Below are positions 1 through 7,541 of a stretch of 21,536 nucleotides of DNA, in pieces. Location of the stretch: the NCBI GenBank assembly GCA_011051925.1, contig DRKE01000326.1, positions 1-21,536 on the forward strand, in the 5' to 3' direction. The stretch is from Deltaproteobacteria bacterium (lineage in GTDB: Bacteria; Myxococcota_A; UBA9160; UBA4427). Positions within the stretch are counted from its first letter, which is position 1. Each line of letters starts with the position of its first letter. A program made the position numbers and the translations under genes. The notes beneath the pieces were generated by a model that was not told the DNA's origin, made no database searches, and was given only the letters and a program-made list of their open reading frames with translations.

Positions 1-700
1 CCCCGATGCGATGGAGACCGAAGCGGGTGAGTGCCTGGGCGGTCCGGTCATCGGGATCGAGCAGATCGATGGGGAGGGGCGAGAGGAAGCCGGACTCGTC
101 CTCGGGAAGCAGGATCCGCGTCGTCTGGAGCGGGGCTTTCCGTGAAGTGGGCGAGGCCGAGGCAAGGGCCAGGTGGCGTGCGCAGAGTCGGGCGAGGCCG
201 CGGGTGGAGGCGAGGGCGACGAAGCCCCGGATCCCCGCCTGATCGGCACGGGCATGGAGGACGGAGGCGAAAGCGTGCTCATGGACCCGGAGTGCCCGGG
301 TTGGAGGGGCGTCCTCGGATCGGGGATTTCCGTGAAGCGCCCCGATCCCGGTGGCGTCGACATGGACCGCCGCTTCCGAGGCGAAGGGGCCCGAACCCTC
401 TCGTGCGGGTTCGGCACGGGGGGCGAGGGAAAGGGCAACATCGAGCATCGCCTCGCGGGCGGCCCGGAGGAGAACGGGCGAGACGATGCGGATCCCGATG
501 TCGGGACAGATCGCCCGGGCCTGGGAGGGGGTCTGGCCCTTCCGGATCCCCCGATCGAGGGCCGGGCGGGAAAGGGCAATGATCTCCGCGCGGGATTCCG
601 GGCCGCTCAGGATGGCGAGCGGTCGATCCCGGGCTTCCGGATCCGCCCGGAGTGCAGCCTGCAGGGGCAGATCGGGGACGAGGAGACACGCGATGCGCAT
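1..700 (-). CDS. imuB: ImuB-like inactive Y-family polymerase (partial, C-terminus beyond window)
   Basis: The minus-strand frame opens at ATG 700-698 and stays open for 233 codons to the window edge, so the C-terminus is missing. The protein starts MRIACLLVPDLPLQAAL, continues with RPLAIL, and carries a VDATGIGALHG segment and an ADQAGIRGF/RGLARLCARH helix region, the usual order in ImuB. Active Y-family polymerases have an acidic SxDE motif; here the matching stretch reads VDAT without the Glu, as expected for the catalytically dead ImuB subclass. In known systems ImuB bridges the beta clamp, ImuA and the error-prone polymerase DnaE2. It starts 6 bases after the imuA stop, so the two are almost certainly cotranscribed. 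No Shine-Dalgarno sequence is visible before the ATG, suggesting coupling to imuA. dnaE2 may follow outside the window. Confidence 0.85.
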   Translation of the reverse strand, partial: MRIACLLVPDLPLQAALRADPEARDRPLAILSGPESRAEIIALSRPALDRGIRKGQTPSQARAICPDIGIRIVSPVLLRAAREAMLDVALSLAPRAEPAREGSGPFASEAAVHVDATGIGALHGNPRSEDAPPTRALRVHEHAFASVLHARADQAGIRGFVALASTRGLARLCARHLALASASPTSRKAPLQTTRILLPEDESGFLSPLPIDLLDPDDRTAQALTRFGLHRIG

Positions 701-706
701 GGAGGA

Positions 707-1651
707 CTAACCCCGTCTCCGGCGAGGGGAAGGTCGGATCGGCTCGACCCGGATCGTTCCCGATCGGGTCCCGATCGAGAACGGGATCGTCTGGCCAGTC
801 GGGCGATGGCGATGGCGTCGCAGGATGGCCGTCGTTTCGAGGCCCTCGAGCAGGGCGGGGAGAGGGGGATCCGAAAAGCGCGCGCCGAGAGGTTCCATCT
901 CGAGAACGAGTCCAGCGTGGGAGCCCGTCATCGGGAAATCCGAGAGCGCGACGAGGGTCGTGCGCGATCCCGCGGCGAGTCGTGCGAGCCGGAGCCAACC
1001 GACGTCCCGGATCGTCACGCGGGGGCGGGGAGGGCGAGGCGTCGGGGAGCGGGTCGGTCGGAAGGAGCCCGGGTCCGGCGGGCCCGGGAGCGCTCCGGGA
1101 GACAGGGCGAGATCGACGATGATCAGCCCGAATCCCTCCGCCCGGAGCAGTCGTTCGCAGCTTCGCAGGACCTGTTCTCCGGAGCGGGCGCGGACCCAGA
1201 GCAGACGCTCGAGATCGCAGCCCGAGGCGGCGGCCGAAGCCGGATCGAAGCTGTCGGCCAGGTCGATCCAGGCGCCCAGGACGCCGCGTTTCAGCGTTTC
1301 GGAGAGCAGGCGGAGGGCGAGGGTGGTCCGGCCCGAGGAGGCCGCGCCATGGATCTCGCAGAGATGGCCTTGGGGAAAACCCCCGCCCAGGGCCGCATCG
1401 AGGGGCGAAAGGCCCGTCGGGCAGAAGCGGGCAGATCCGGCAGCATCCCGGTCCCGGGAAAGGGCGGGGCCGTGTCGGATCCGGGAACCGAGATCAGCGA
1501 GCAGGGCCTCGAGTGCGCTGCTTCGTTCCGGGTCGGGCACTGAAGCCGGGGAGCCGGGCTCGGGTGCCCGGCGCGTCCGGCGGATCCGACGAAGAGCGCC
1601 CACGGGACCGCGTGCCCGTCCGACCGGGGTGTCGGGAGGCGCGGGGGGCAT
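707..1651 (-). CDS. imuA: ImuA, RecA/SulA-like mutagenesis cassette protein
   Basis: A 314-residue protein with a RecA-like fold. A Pro/Arg-rich N-terminal 60 residues precede the family signature TGLSPLDAALGGGFPQGHLCEI (about residues 79-100). A Walker-A-like loop GAASSGRTT lies at about 102-110, and a Walker-B-like strand (GLIIVDLAL) near 173. ImuA is known as a RecA-related partner of ImuB and DnaE2 in SOS mutagenesis; it replaces SulA in many bacteria without umuDC. The gene lies directly before imuB with a 6-base gap. ATG 1651 is the first start in frame, but the low-complexity N-terminus leaves the true start uncertain. A TTTC-N7-GTTC direct repeat just upstream could be a LexA site. 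Identity is strong from motifs plus the imuB neighbour. Confidence 0.85.
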   Translation of the reverse strand: MPPAPPDTPVGRARGPVGALRRIRRTRRAPEPGSPASVPDPERSSALEALLADLGSRIRHGPALSRDRDAAGSARFCPTGLSPLDAALGGGFPQGHLCEIHGAASSGRTTLALRLLSETLKRGVLGAWIDLADSFDPASAAASGCDLERLLWVRARSGEQVLRSCERLLRAEGFGLIIVDLALSPGALPGPPDPGSFRPTRSPTPRPPRPRVTIRDVGWLRLARLAAGSRTTLVALSDFPMTGSHAGLVLEMEPLGARFSDPPLPALLEGLETTAILRRHRHRPTGQTIPFSIGTRSGTIRVEPIRPSPRRRRG

Positions 1652-1659
1652 GTCCCTAC

Positions 1660-1674
1660 TTTCGCCTTTTGTTC
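1660..1674. promoter_or_regulatory. Candidate LexA-like direct repeat upstream of imuA
   Basis: Reading the plus strand, TTTC (1660-1663) is followed after exactly 7 bases by GTTC (1671-1674). This resembles the GTTC-N7-GTTC SOS box of alphaproteobacteria with one mismatch. It lies 8-22 bases upstream of the imuA start codon, where a repressor site would block the cassette. ImuAB cassettes are typically LexA-controlled. The match is short and LexA sites differ between phyla, so this is a suggestion from position and spacing. Confidence 0.35.
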
Positions 1675-1771
1675 GCCAAAGTCAAGGGCGCCATGGCCAG
1701 GACGGGTGCATGGGATCGGGGCAGAAGGAGGAGGCTATCTTCCCGCGATTCCCGAGGAGATGCCGATCGTG

Positions 1772-2530
1772 ATGAGACCTCTCCTGTTCCTGCTCGTCCT
1801 GCTGGCCCTGGCCTGTTCGATTTCCGGATGCGGATCCCATCGTGATCCCGGCAGGGCGGACGAAGCCCATGCTCATCCACCCGATCATGCCCACCACCAT
1901 CCAGGCTCCGGACATCCGGGCCATGCGGAGGGAGCGCCGGGAAACCCGCATGGAGGACACCACGCCGATTTCTCCGATGTCCCGCGCTTCGCGAAGATCT
2001 TCGACGATCCGGAGCGGAGGACCTGGCAACATCCGGCCGAGGTGGTCGCGCTGCTCGAACCCTCCCCGGGCATGACCATCGTCGACCTCGGGGCCGGAAC
2101 CGGTTATTTCGAATCGCTGCTGGCCGCGGCCGTCGCTCCGGGCGGGCGTGTTCTCGCCCTGGATGTCGAGCCCGCGATGGTCGAGTACATGAACGAGCGT
2201 TTCGCGACGGCGGGGCTCGAGAGCGTGGAGGCACGCGTCGTGAGGGGAGACGATCCGGATCTCCCCCCCGGAAGCGTCGATCGGATCCTCATCGTCGATA
2301 CCTGGCATCACCTGCCCGATCGCGAGCGTTATGCGAAGCGTCTGCGCACGGCCCTTCGGCCCGGTGGTTCGATCCTGGTGGTGGATTTCACGCCGGAGAG
2401 CCCGCACGGGCCACCCGCCTCGATGCGGCTTTCCGAGAAGCGGGTCGCGGACGAATTGCTCCGGGCCGGGTTCGAAGTCGACGTTCTCGAGGAATCCCTG
2501 CCCTGGCAATACGTGATCCGGGCGCGTTAG
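1772..2530 (+). CDS. Predicted lipoprotein with His-rich linker and class I SAM-methyltransferase domain
   Basis: The N-terminus MRPLLFLLVLLALACSISGC is a short lipoprotein signal ending in a lipobox (I-S-G-C). About 40 residues follow that contain 12 histidines in HAH, HAHHH, GHPGH and GGHH clusters, suggesting metal binding. The rest is a Rossmann methyltransferase: SAM-binding motif I is VDLGAGTGYF, an acidic strand end lies at LALDVE, and a post-I segment contains DTWHHLPDRERY and LRPGGSILVVDF. Homologous cytoplasmic enzymes methylate small molecules; the substrate here is unknown. A GAGGAG at 1754-1759 is 12 bases from ATG 1772, 9 from an in-frame GTG at 1769 and directly abuts ATG 1760, so any of the three could be the start. 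An exported SAM-dependent enzyme is odd because SAM is cytoplasmic. Confidence 0.75.
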   Translation: MRPLLFLLVLLALACSISGCGSHRDPGRADEAHAHPPDHAHHHPGSGHPGHAEGAPGNPHGGHHADFSDVPRFAKIFDDPERRTWQHPAEVVALLEPSPGMTIVDLGAGTGYFESLLAAAVAPGGRVLALDVEPAMVEYMNERFATAGLESVEARVVRGDDPDLPPGSVDRILIVDTWHHLPDRERYAKRLRTALRPGGSILVVDFTPESPHGPPASMRLSEKRVADELLRAGFEVDVLEESLPWQYVIRAR

Positions 2531-2617
2531 GTCGGCTTCCCGTTCGTTCATTCCGGTTCCGGCAGGGGCGGGCGGATCCGGTCCGGAGACAGCCCCGGAG
2601 ACACGGGAAACGAGGAA

Positions 2618-2633
2618 GCCGGAAACCTCCGGC
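2618..2633 (-). terminator. Hairpin downstream of tRNA-Pro
   Basis: On the minus strand GCCGGA-GGTT-TCCGGC forms a 6-bp stem with a 4-base loop. It starts 10 bases after the tRNA 3' end and is followed by the pyrimidine-rich tail TTCCTCGTTT. Position and tail fit an intrinsic terminator for the tRNA transcript. The stem is short and the T-run is interrupted. Confidence 0.5.
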
Positions 2634-2642
2634 GAGGCGTGA

Positions 2643-2719
2643 TGGTCGGGGCGACTGGATTCGAACCAGCGACTTCTTCGTCCCAAACGAAGCGCGCTAC
2701 CAGGCTGCGCCACGCCCCG
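2643..2719 (-). tRNA. tRNA-Pro (anticodon UGG)
   Basis: The minus strand folds as a full cloverleaf. The acceptor stem CGGGGCG pairs with CGCCCCG, with discriminator A and an encoded CCA at 2645-2643. The D-loop has AGCCTGGTAGC. The anticodon stem CTTCG/CGAAG encloses the loop TTTGGGA, giving anticodon TGG (plus-strand 2683-2685). The T-arm is CTGG-TTCGAAT-CCAG. The 77 bases including CCA match the normal length. It is flanked by the methyltransferase gene and purN, alone rather than in a tRNA cluster. Confidence 0.95.
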
Positions 2720-2769
2720 ACCGGGTCCCGTTGCGGGCTTCCCCGCTCGAACGGACTCTTCGGGCGCGG

Positions 2770-2775
2770 ATTGTA
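2770..2775 (-). promoter_or_regulatory. -10-like box for tRNA-Pro
   Basis: On the minus strand the sequence reads TACAAT, a 5-of-6 match to the sigma-70 -10 element in an otherwise GC-rich spacer. It would place transcription start roughly 40 bases before the tRNA. No good -35 hexamer is seen at 16-18 bases. Confidence 0.4.
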
Positions 2776-2845
2776 CCGGGGATCGCTGGGGAGGCCAGAA
2801 TCGCTCCGGTCGGGAATCGCTGCATCATGGGCATTCGAGCGAGAA

Positions 2846-3514
2846 TCAGTCCTCTTCCGCGGATCTCGCCGGGGCGATGCGCGTCCGTCCCCCCTCGATC
2901 CGGACCCGTCCTTCCGCGATCAGCCGGACCGCCTCGGGCAGCAGCCTGCGTTCGAGGGCCTGGACCCGGGCCGCGAGGCTCTCCGGGGTGTCGTCCTCTT
3001 CGACCGGAACCGTGTCCTGGAGCAGGATCGGACCCTCGTCGTAGCCTGCGCTCACGAAATGGACCGTGGCGCCCGTCAACTTGACGCCGGATTCCAGGAC
3101 GGCCTCATGGACATGATGCCCGTAGAAGCCCTTGCCCGAGAAGGCCGGGATCAGCGCCGGATGCACGTTCAAGGCCCGTCCTTCGTAGCGACCGCGCAAT
3201 TCGAAGGGCGAGAGGAAGCCGAGCAGACAGACGAGGTCCGGGTCGTGGCGATCGAGGGCTTCGTGGAGCGCATCGTTGAAGGCCGTGACGTCGCGATGGT
3301 CACGGCGCGGAACGGCGATCGCGGGGATTCCGCGTTTCTCGGCCCGTTTCAGGCCGTAGGCGGTCTTCTTCGACGACAGGACACAGACCACTTCGGCGGG
3401 GAGTCCGCGATCGATCTGCTCGAAGAGGTTCTCGAGACTGGTTCCATTGCCCGACAACAGGACGGCGATCCGGAGTCTTCTTCCCCGATCCCCGCTTTCG
3501 CCTTCTGCGGTCAT
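2846..3514 (-). CDS. purN: Phosphoribosylglycinamide formyltransferase
   Basis: PurN transfers the formyl group of 10-formyl-tetrahydrofolate to GAR in purine synthesis. The 222-residue product has the phosphate-binding start LSGNGTSLENL, LLGFLSPF, the catalytic-core NVHPALIPAF (Asn and His), and GATVHFVSAGYDEGPILLQ with the catalytic Asp in DEGP. It carries the SGKGFYGHHVHEAV variant of the loop. The chosen start, ATG 3514-3512, overlaps the metF stop as ATGA and lies about 14 residues before the first beta strand, as usual for PurN. Longer in-frame upstream sequence exists but would lie inside metF. Translational coupling to metF links two enzymes that draw on the same folate pool. Confidence 0.95.
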   Translation of the reverse strand: MTAEGESGDRGRRLRIAVLLSGNGTSLENLFEQIDRGLPAEVVCVLSSKKTAYGLKRAEKRGIPAIAVPRRDHRDVTAFNDALHEALDRHDPDLVCLLGFLSPFELRGRYEGRALNVHPALIPAFSGKGFYGHHVHEAVLESGVKLTGATVHFVSAGYDEGPILLQDTVPVEEDDTPESLAARVQALERRLLPEAVRLIAEGRVRIEGGRTRIAPARSAEED

Positions 3515-4377
3515 CGATCGAAGAGATTCCGCGCGATCTCGCGGGTCGCCGGAGAGCGGTTCAACGTGTAGAAATGGATGCCGTCCACGCCGGCGGCGAG
3601 CAGGCCCTCGCATTGCCGGGTCGCCCAACGTACGCCGAGTTCGTAGGTGGCCTCGTCGTCCCCCTCGACGCGCCGGAGTTCGGCTTCGAGTTCCGGCGGA
3701 AAGGACGTGCCGGTCATCCCCGCCATGCGACGGATTCCCGGGACCGTCGCGATCGGCATGATGCCTGGAATGATCGGGATGTGGATTCCGATGGCGCGTG
3801 CCCGTTCCAGGAAGTCGAAGAACCGGTCGTTGTCGAAGAAGAGCTGGCTGATGAGGAAATCCGTTCCGGCGTCCACCTTGCGCTTCAGGTTGATGAGGTC
3901 GGTCTCGGCGTCGGGGGCTTCGGGATGGACCTCGGGACAGCAGGCGGCGCCGATCGAGAATCCACCGCGCGCCGAGATGTACTCGACGAGTTCGTTGGCG
4001 TGGCGGAATCCACCTTCGGGCGAGACGAAGTCCGGATCGTCTCTCGGCGGGTCACCACGCAGGGCGAGCACGTCGTGAACGTCGCCCTCCTCGAGCTGGT
4101 CGAGGATCGTGCCGATCTCCTCGCGACGGAATCCGGTGCAGGGCAGGTGGCACATCGTGACGAGTCCGATCTCCCGGGTGATCTCGATCGTGAGATCGAC
4201 CGTCTTCGTGCGGGTGCTGCCGCCGGCCCCCATCGTGACCGAGACGAAGCCCGGAGAGAGCTTCTTCAGGTCTTCGATCGTGCGGAAGAGCGAGCGATAG
4301 CCCGCATCGGTCTTCGGAGGAAAGAATTCGAAGGAAAGGACGGGTTCGGATCGCTGGTAGAGATCGGCGATGGCCAT
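3511..4377 (-). CDS. metF: 5,10-methylenetetrahydrofolate reductase
   Basis: MetF reduces 5,10-methylene-THF to 5-methyl-THF for methionine synthesis using FAD and NAD(P)H. The roughly 288-residue protein has LSFEFFPPKTDAG with the conserved catalytic Glu, FVSVTMGAGGSTR, the ALRGDPP loop (Asp near the flavin), ACCPEVHPE, LKRKVDAGTDFLISQLFFD and a C-terminal GIHFYTLNRSPAT, all hallmarks of the family. The start is placed at ATG 4377 (MAIADLY), which gives the usual distance to FEFFPP; an upstream ATG at 4425 would add 16 unconserved residues. No Shine-Dalgarno is visible, and a TACGCT ending 6 bases upstream could indicate a very short leader. First gene of the metF-purN operon, divergent from the thiolase. 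Confidence 0.95.
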   Translation of the reverse strand: MAIADLYQRSEPVLSFEFFPPKTDAGYRSLFRTIEDLKKLSPGFVSVTMGAGGSTRTKTVDLTIEITREIGLVTMCHLPCTGFRREEIGTILDQLEEGDVHDVLALRGDPPRDDPDFVSPEGGFRHANELVEYISARGGFSIGAACCPEVHPEAPDAETDLINLKRKVDAGTDFLISQLFFDNDRFFDFLERARAIGIHIPIIPGIMPIATVPGIRRMAGMTGTSFPPELEAELRRVEGDDEATYELGVRWATRQCEGLLAAGVDGIHFYTLNRSPATREIARNLFDR

Positions 4378-4450
4378 GGGGAGAGCGTAGCGCCTGGATC
4401 GGCGGGTTTGGAGGACACGGGACAAGGGCCTCCCGGCTCGTCATGGGCGC

Positions 4451-4479
4451 TTGTGCCACGTCGGGATGGCGGGTAGGGT
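4451..4479 (+). promoter_or_regulatory. Weak sigma-70-like promoter before the thiolase
   Basis: TTGTGC (4451-4456) and TAGGGT (4474-4479) are separated by 17 bases, in the 135-base divergent region between metF and the thiolase. Each matches only about half of its consensus. The correct spacing and location are the main support. Confidence 0.25.
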
Positions 4480-4512
4480 CGATGCCGGAAGAAAGCACGA
4501 GGAATCGATCCC

Positions 4513-5742
4513 ATGGAAAACGACGCATTCATCATCGACGCCCTTCGCTCGCCCCGGGGCAAGGGCAAGAAATCGGGGGCGCTGCACGAGGTCCACCCGC
4601 AGCGGATCCTGGCCCAGGTCCTGAACGCCCTTCAGGAGCGGAACGGATTCGACACGGGCGACGTCGACGACGTCGTCATGGGCTGTGCCGGGGGCAGCGG
4701 CGATCACGCCGGGGACATCGCCCGGCTGGCCGCCCTCGACGCGGGCTGGTCCCTCGATGCGCCGGGCGTCACGCTCAATCGCTATTGCGGCTCGGGGCAG
4801 CAGGCCGTGAATTTCGCAGCCATGGGAATCCGTGCCGGCTTCCAGGATCTCGTCGTGGCCGGGGGCGTCGAGTCGATGTCGCGACCGGCGCCGCTGCACG
4901 TGGATGGGTTCACCTCGAACAATCGGCATCTGCGCGATCGATACGATCTGGTTCCCCAGGGCATTTCCGCCGATCTGATCGCGACGACGGAGGGGTTCAC
5001 GCGCCGGGATTGTGACGAGCTCGCCGTCGACAGCCAGGCACGGGCGGCGGTGGCGATCAAGGACGGGCGCTTCGATCGGTCGCTCGTGCCGATCCATCAC
5101 GACGACGGGACGCTTGCCCTCGATCACGACGAGTTTCCACGGCCGGGCACGACCCTCGAGAGCCTTTCGGAACTGAAGCCCAGCTTCGAGGCCATGGGAG
5201 CGTATACGCCCGAAGGCTCGACCCGGACGATCGACGAGACCGCACGACTCGCCTATCCCGATGTCTCCGAGATCCACCACGTCCACCATGCCGGAAATTC
5301 CTCGGGCGTGGTCGATGGGGCCTCCGCCGTGCTGGTCGCGTCGGCCGACTATGCGCAGGCCCACGGGATGAAGCCCCGCGCCCGCATCGTGATGACCGCG
5401 GTGGCGGGCACCGAGCCGGTCATCATGCTGACGGCGCCGGCCCCCGCGACGAAGCGCTGTCTCGAGAAGGCCGGGATGACCTTCGACGACATCGATCTCT
5501 TCGAGGTGAACGAGGCGTTCGCCGCCGTGGTCCTGAAATTCCTGAAGGAGACCGGCGTCGATTGGGACAAGGTCAACGTGAACGGCGGCGCGATGGCCCT
5601 CGGACATCCGATCGGCGCGACCGGCGGCATGCTGATCGGGACGCTCCTCGACGAGCTCGAACGACAGGACAAGACGACCGGCCTCGTGACGATGTGCACG
5701 GGCGGCGGGATGGCGACGGCGACGATCATCGAGCGCGTCTGA
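4513..5742 (+). CDS. Thiolase (acetyl-CoA C-acyltransferase family)
   Basis: A 409-residue thiolase with every active-site block: the nucleophilic Cys92 in NRYCGSGQQAV, the NEAFA segment at about 333-337, His365 in GGAMALGHPIGATGG, and Cys395 in CTGGGMA near the C-terminus. It is full length for the family. These enzymes join or split acyl-CoA and acetyl-CoA; the sequence does not show whether the role is biosynthetic (acetoacetyl-CoA) or in beta-oxidation. GAGGAA (4499-4504) sits 8 bases before the ATG. The stop TGA shares its A with the ATG of the following amidohydrolase, so the two are coupled, which is an unusual partnership. Confidence 0.93.
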   Translation: MENDAFIIDALRSPRGKGKKSGALHEVHPQRILAQVLNALQERNGFDTGDVDDVVMGCAGGSGDHAGDIARLAALDAGWSLDAPGVTLNRYCGSGQQAVNFAAMGIRAGFQDLVVAGGVESMSRPAPLHVDGFTSNNRHLRDRYDLVPQGISADLIATTEGFTRRDCDELAVDSQARAAVAIKDGRFDRSLVPIHHDDGTLALDHDEFPRPGTTLESLSELKPSFEAMGAYTPEGSTRTIDETARLAYPDVSEIHHVHHAGNSSGVVDGASAVLVASADYAQAHGMKPRARIVMTAVAGTEPVIMLTAPAPATKRCLEKAGMTFDDIDLFEVNEAFAAVVLKFLKETGVDWDKVNVNGGAMALGHPIGATGGMLIGTLLDELERQDKTTGLVTMCTGGGMATATIIERV

Positions 5743-7460
5743 TGACCATCGCGGTCGCGGGACGTCGGATTCCGGCGTTTCTCTTCCTCGCCCTTGCCTG
5801 CAACCTCTTCTCGGCAACCGGCTGCGACCGGCGGACGGTTTTCCTCGGCGCACCGGTCCTCACGGTCGATGCCGGGAATCGGGTCGTCGAGGCGCTCGGT
5901 ATCGAGGGAGACCGGATTGGCGCGGTCGGCAGCGAAGACGAGGTCCGGGCCTGGGCCGGTCCCCGCGCCCGGATCGTCGAGCTCGCGGGCGGGGCCATCG
6001 TCCCCGGCTTCATTGACGCCCACGGTCATTTTCCGGGGGAGGGAATCTGGGCCCGTGTCGTCGATCTGAATCCACCGCCGATCGGTGACCTCGATTCGAT
6101 CGACGAACTGGTGGCGCGCCTCCGTGCGCGCGCGGAGGAAACCCCGGCCGGCGAGTGGGTCGCCGGAATGGGCTATGACGACACACTCCTGGCCGAGGGA
6201 CGCCACCCGACGCGTGTCGACCTCGACCGGGTTTCGACCGAGCACCCGGTCGCGATCCTCCACATCTCGGGCCATCTCGCTTCGATCAACAGCCGGGCCC
6301 TGGCCGAACTCGGATGGGATGCGAACACGCCCGATCCCGAGGGCGGTGCGATCCGACGCGATCCCGAGACGGGAGAACCCGACGGGGTGCTCGAAGAGAA
6401 CGCCGCGGAGTTTGTCCAGGCGAGACTCATGGATCCGGGCCTGCTCGACGGTCTGGCCATCCTCCGCCTCGCGTCCCGACGCGCTCTGGCGCACGGCGTG
6501 ACCACCACGCAGTCGGGATACACGCCAGCCCGACAGATGCGGGTCATGCCCTGGCTTTCGCGCCTCGGGCTGCTGCCCCTGCGGATCGTGCTGTGGCCTT
6601 CGATGGAGGCGGTCGACGAGGTCCTGGATGGGGGCCGTCCGTTTTCGACGGTCGACCCCGGGTGGGTCCGGGTCGGGGCCGTGAAGTTGATCGCCGACGG
6701 CTCGATCCAGGGCTATACGGGCTATTTGAGCGAACCCTATTTCGTCCCGCCCGGCGACGATCCGGAGTTCCGGGGGAATCCCCGTCTGGCGCGGGACGAA
6801 TTGATCCGCCGGGTCCGGCGTTATCACGCGGCGGGGTGGCAGATCGCCGTTCACGGCAATGGCGACGCGGCGATCGACGACATTCTCGATGCCTTCGAGA
6901 TCGCGCTCCGGGAGCATCCCCGGAAGGATCCGCGCTTCATCCTGATCCATGCCCAGATGGCGCGCGACGATCAACTCGACCGCATGCGCCAGCTCGGGGT
7001 GACGCCCTCTTTTTTCAGCCTGCACACCTACTACTGGGGGGACCGCCATCGCGATCGGTTCATGGGGCCCGAGCGGGCCGCTCGCATGAGTCCCGCGAGA
7101 AGCGCCCTCGACAAGGGGGTCCGCTTCACGATCCATTGCGATGCCCCGGTCGTTCCGATGGAGCCGCTTCGCCTGATCTGGTCCGCCGTCAATCGGATCA
7201 GCAGCAGCGGTCGCATCATCGGTCCGGACGAGCGCATCACGCCGATGCAGGCCCTGCGAGCCACGACGATCGATGCGGCCTGGCAGATCCGGGAAGAAGA
7301 CAACCGCGGCTCCCTCGAACCGGGCAAGTGGGCGGATTTCGTGATCCTCTCCGCCTCGCCCCTCGACGATCCGGAACACATCGATCGGATCCGGGTGCTC
7401 GAAACCCATATCGCCGGGAAGCGGGTCCATCGCGCGAGCGACGTGGGAGGAGGCGGCTGA
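5742..7460 (+). CDS. Exported YtcJ-like metal-dependent amidohydrolase (predicted lipoprotein)
   Basis: The 572-residue product begins with a hydrophobic segment (PAFLFLALACNLFSATGC) that fits a lipoprotein or other export signal; the cleavage Cys would be 28. An amidohydrolase beta-sandwich/TIM-barrel follows: the HxH metal motif in GFIDAHGHF (His94, His96), VKLIADGSIQG with Lys315, HGNGDAAID (His371), HAQMARDD (His403) and HCDAPVVPMEP (Asp467). The closing GSLEPGKWADFVIL strand is typical of the superfamily. The pattern matches the YtcJ/Amidohydro_3 group, whose substrates are mostly unknown. The frame is open further upstream, but the start overlapping the thiolase stop by one base (TGATG) leads straight into the signal peptide and is clearly preferable. 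Confidence 0.88.
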   Translation: MTIAVAGRRIPAFLFLALACNLFSATGCDRRTVFLGAPVLTVDAGNRVVEALGIEGDRIGAVGSEDEVRAWAGPRARIVELAGGAIVPGFIDAHGHFPGEGIWARVVDLNPPPIGDLDSIDELVARLRARAEETPAGEWVAGMGYDDTLLAEGRHPTRVDLDRVSTEHPVAILHISGHLASINSRALAELGWDANTPDPEGGAIRRDPETGEPDGVLEENAAEFVQARLMDPGLLDGLAILRLASRRALAHGVTTTQSGYTPARQMRVMPWLSRLGLLPLRIVLWPSMEAVDEVLDGGRPFSTVDPGWVRVGAVKLIADGSIQGYTGYLSEPYFVPPGDDPEFRGNPRLARDELIRRVRRYHAAGWQIAVHGNGDAAIDDILDAFEIALREHPRKDPRFILIHAQMARDDQLDRMRQLGVTPSFFSLHTYYWGDRHRDRFMGPERAARMSPARSALDKGVRFTIHCDAPVVPMEPLRLIWSAVNRISSSGRIIGPDERITPMQALRATTIDAAWQIREEDNRGSLEPGKWADFVILSASPLDDPEHIDRIRVLETHIAGKRVHRASDVGGGG

Positions 7461-7494
7461 AGGCCGACCCGCGCCGGCCGCATGCGGTCGGCCT
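7461..7494. terminator. Bidirectional terminator-like hairpin between convergent genes
   Basis: AGGCCGACC (7461-7469) and GGTCGGCCT (7486-7494) are perfect 9-bp inverted repeats starting right after the amidohydrolase stop and about 50 bases past the stop of the converging flavoprotein gene. The 16-base loop contains another palindrome, CCGCATGCGG (7478-7487), that overlaps the right arm and offers an alternative fold. No T-run follows on either strand. Confidence 0.5.
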
Positions 7495-7541
7495 GCCGGA
7501 TCGCGCCCCGAACGGCATCGGCATCGGGCCATGGTCCGATC

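Noticed and set aside
173..1543. Long plus-strand open frame of 456 codons
   Set aside because: It lies antiparallel to imuA and imuB and its translation is Arg/Gly/Asp-rich with no motif; GC-rich coding DNA often opens such frames.
2639..3571. Plus-strand open frame crossing the tRNA and purN
   Set aside because: It reads through a tRNA on the other strand and opposite purN, with no motif.
4370..4390. Leaderless metF transcript
   Set aside because: TACGCT ends 6 bases before the ATG and no Shine-Dalgarno is present, but no -35 fits and one weak hexamer is not enough to claim it.
5349..7532. Minus-strand open frame of 727 codons opposite the thiolase and amidohydrolase
   Set aside because: The plus-strand genes show all family motifs; the minus translation is low-complexity, with Asp, Arg and Gly runs.
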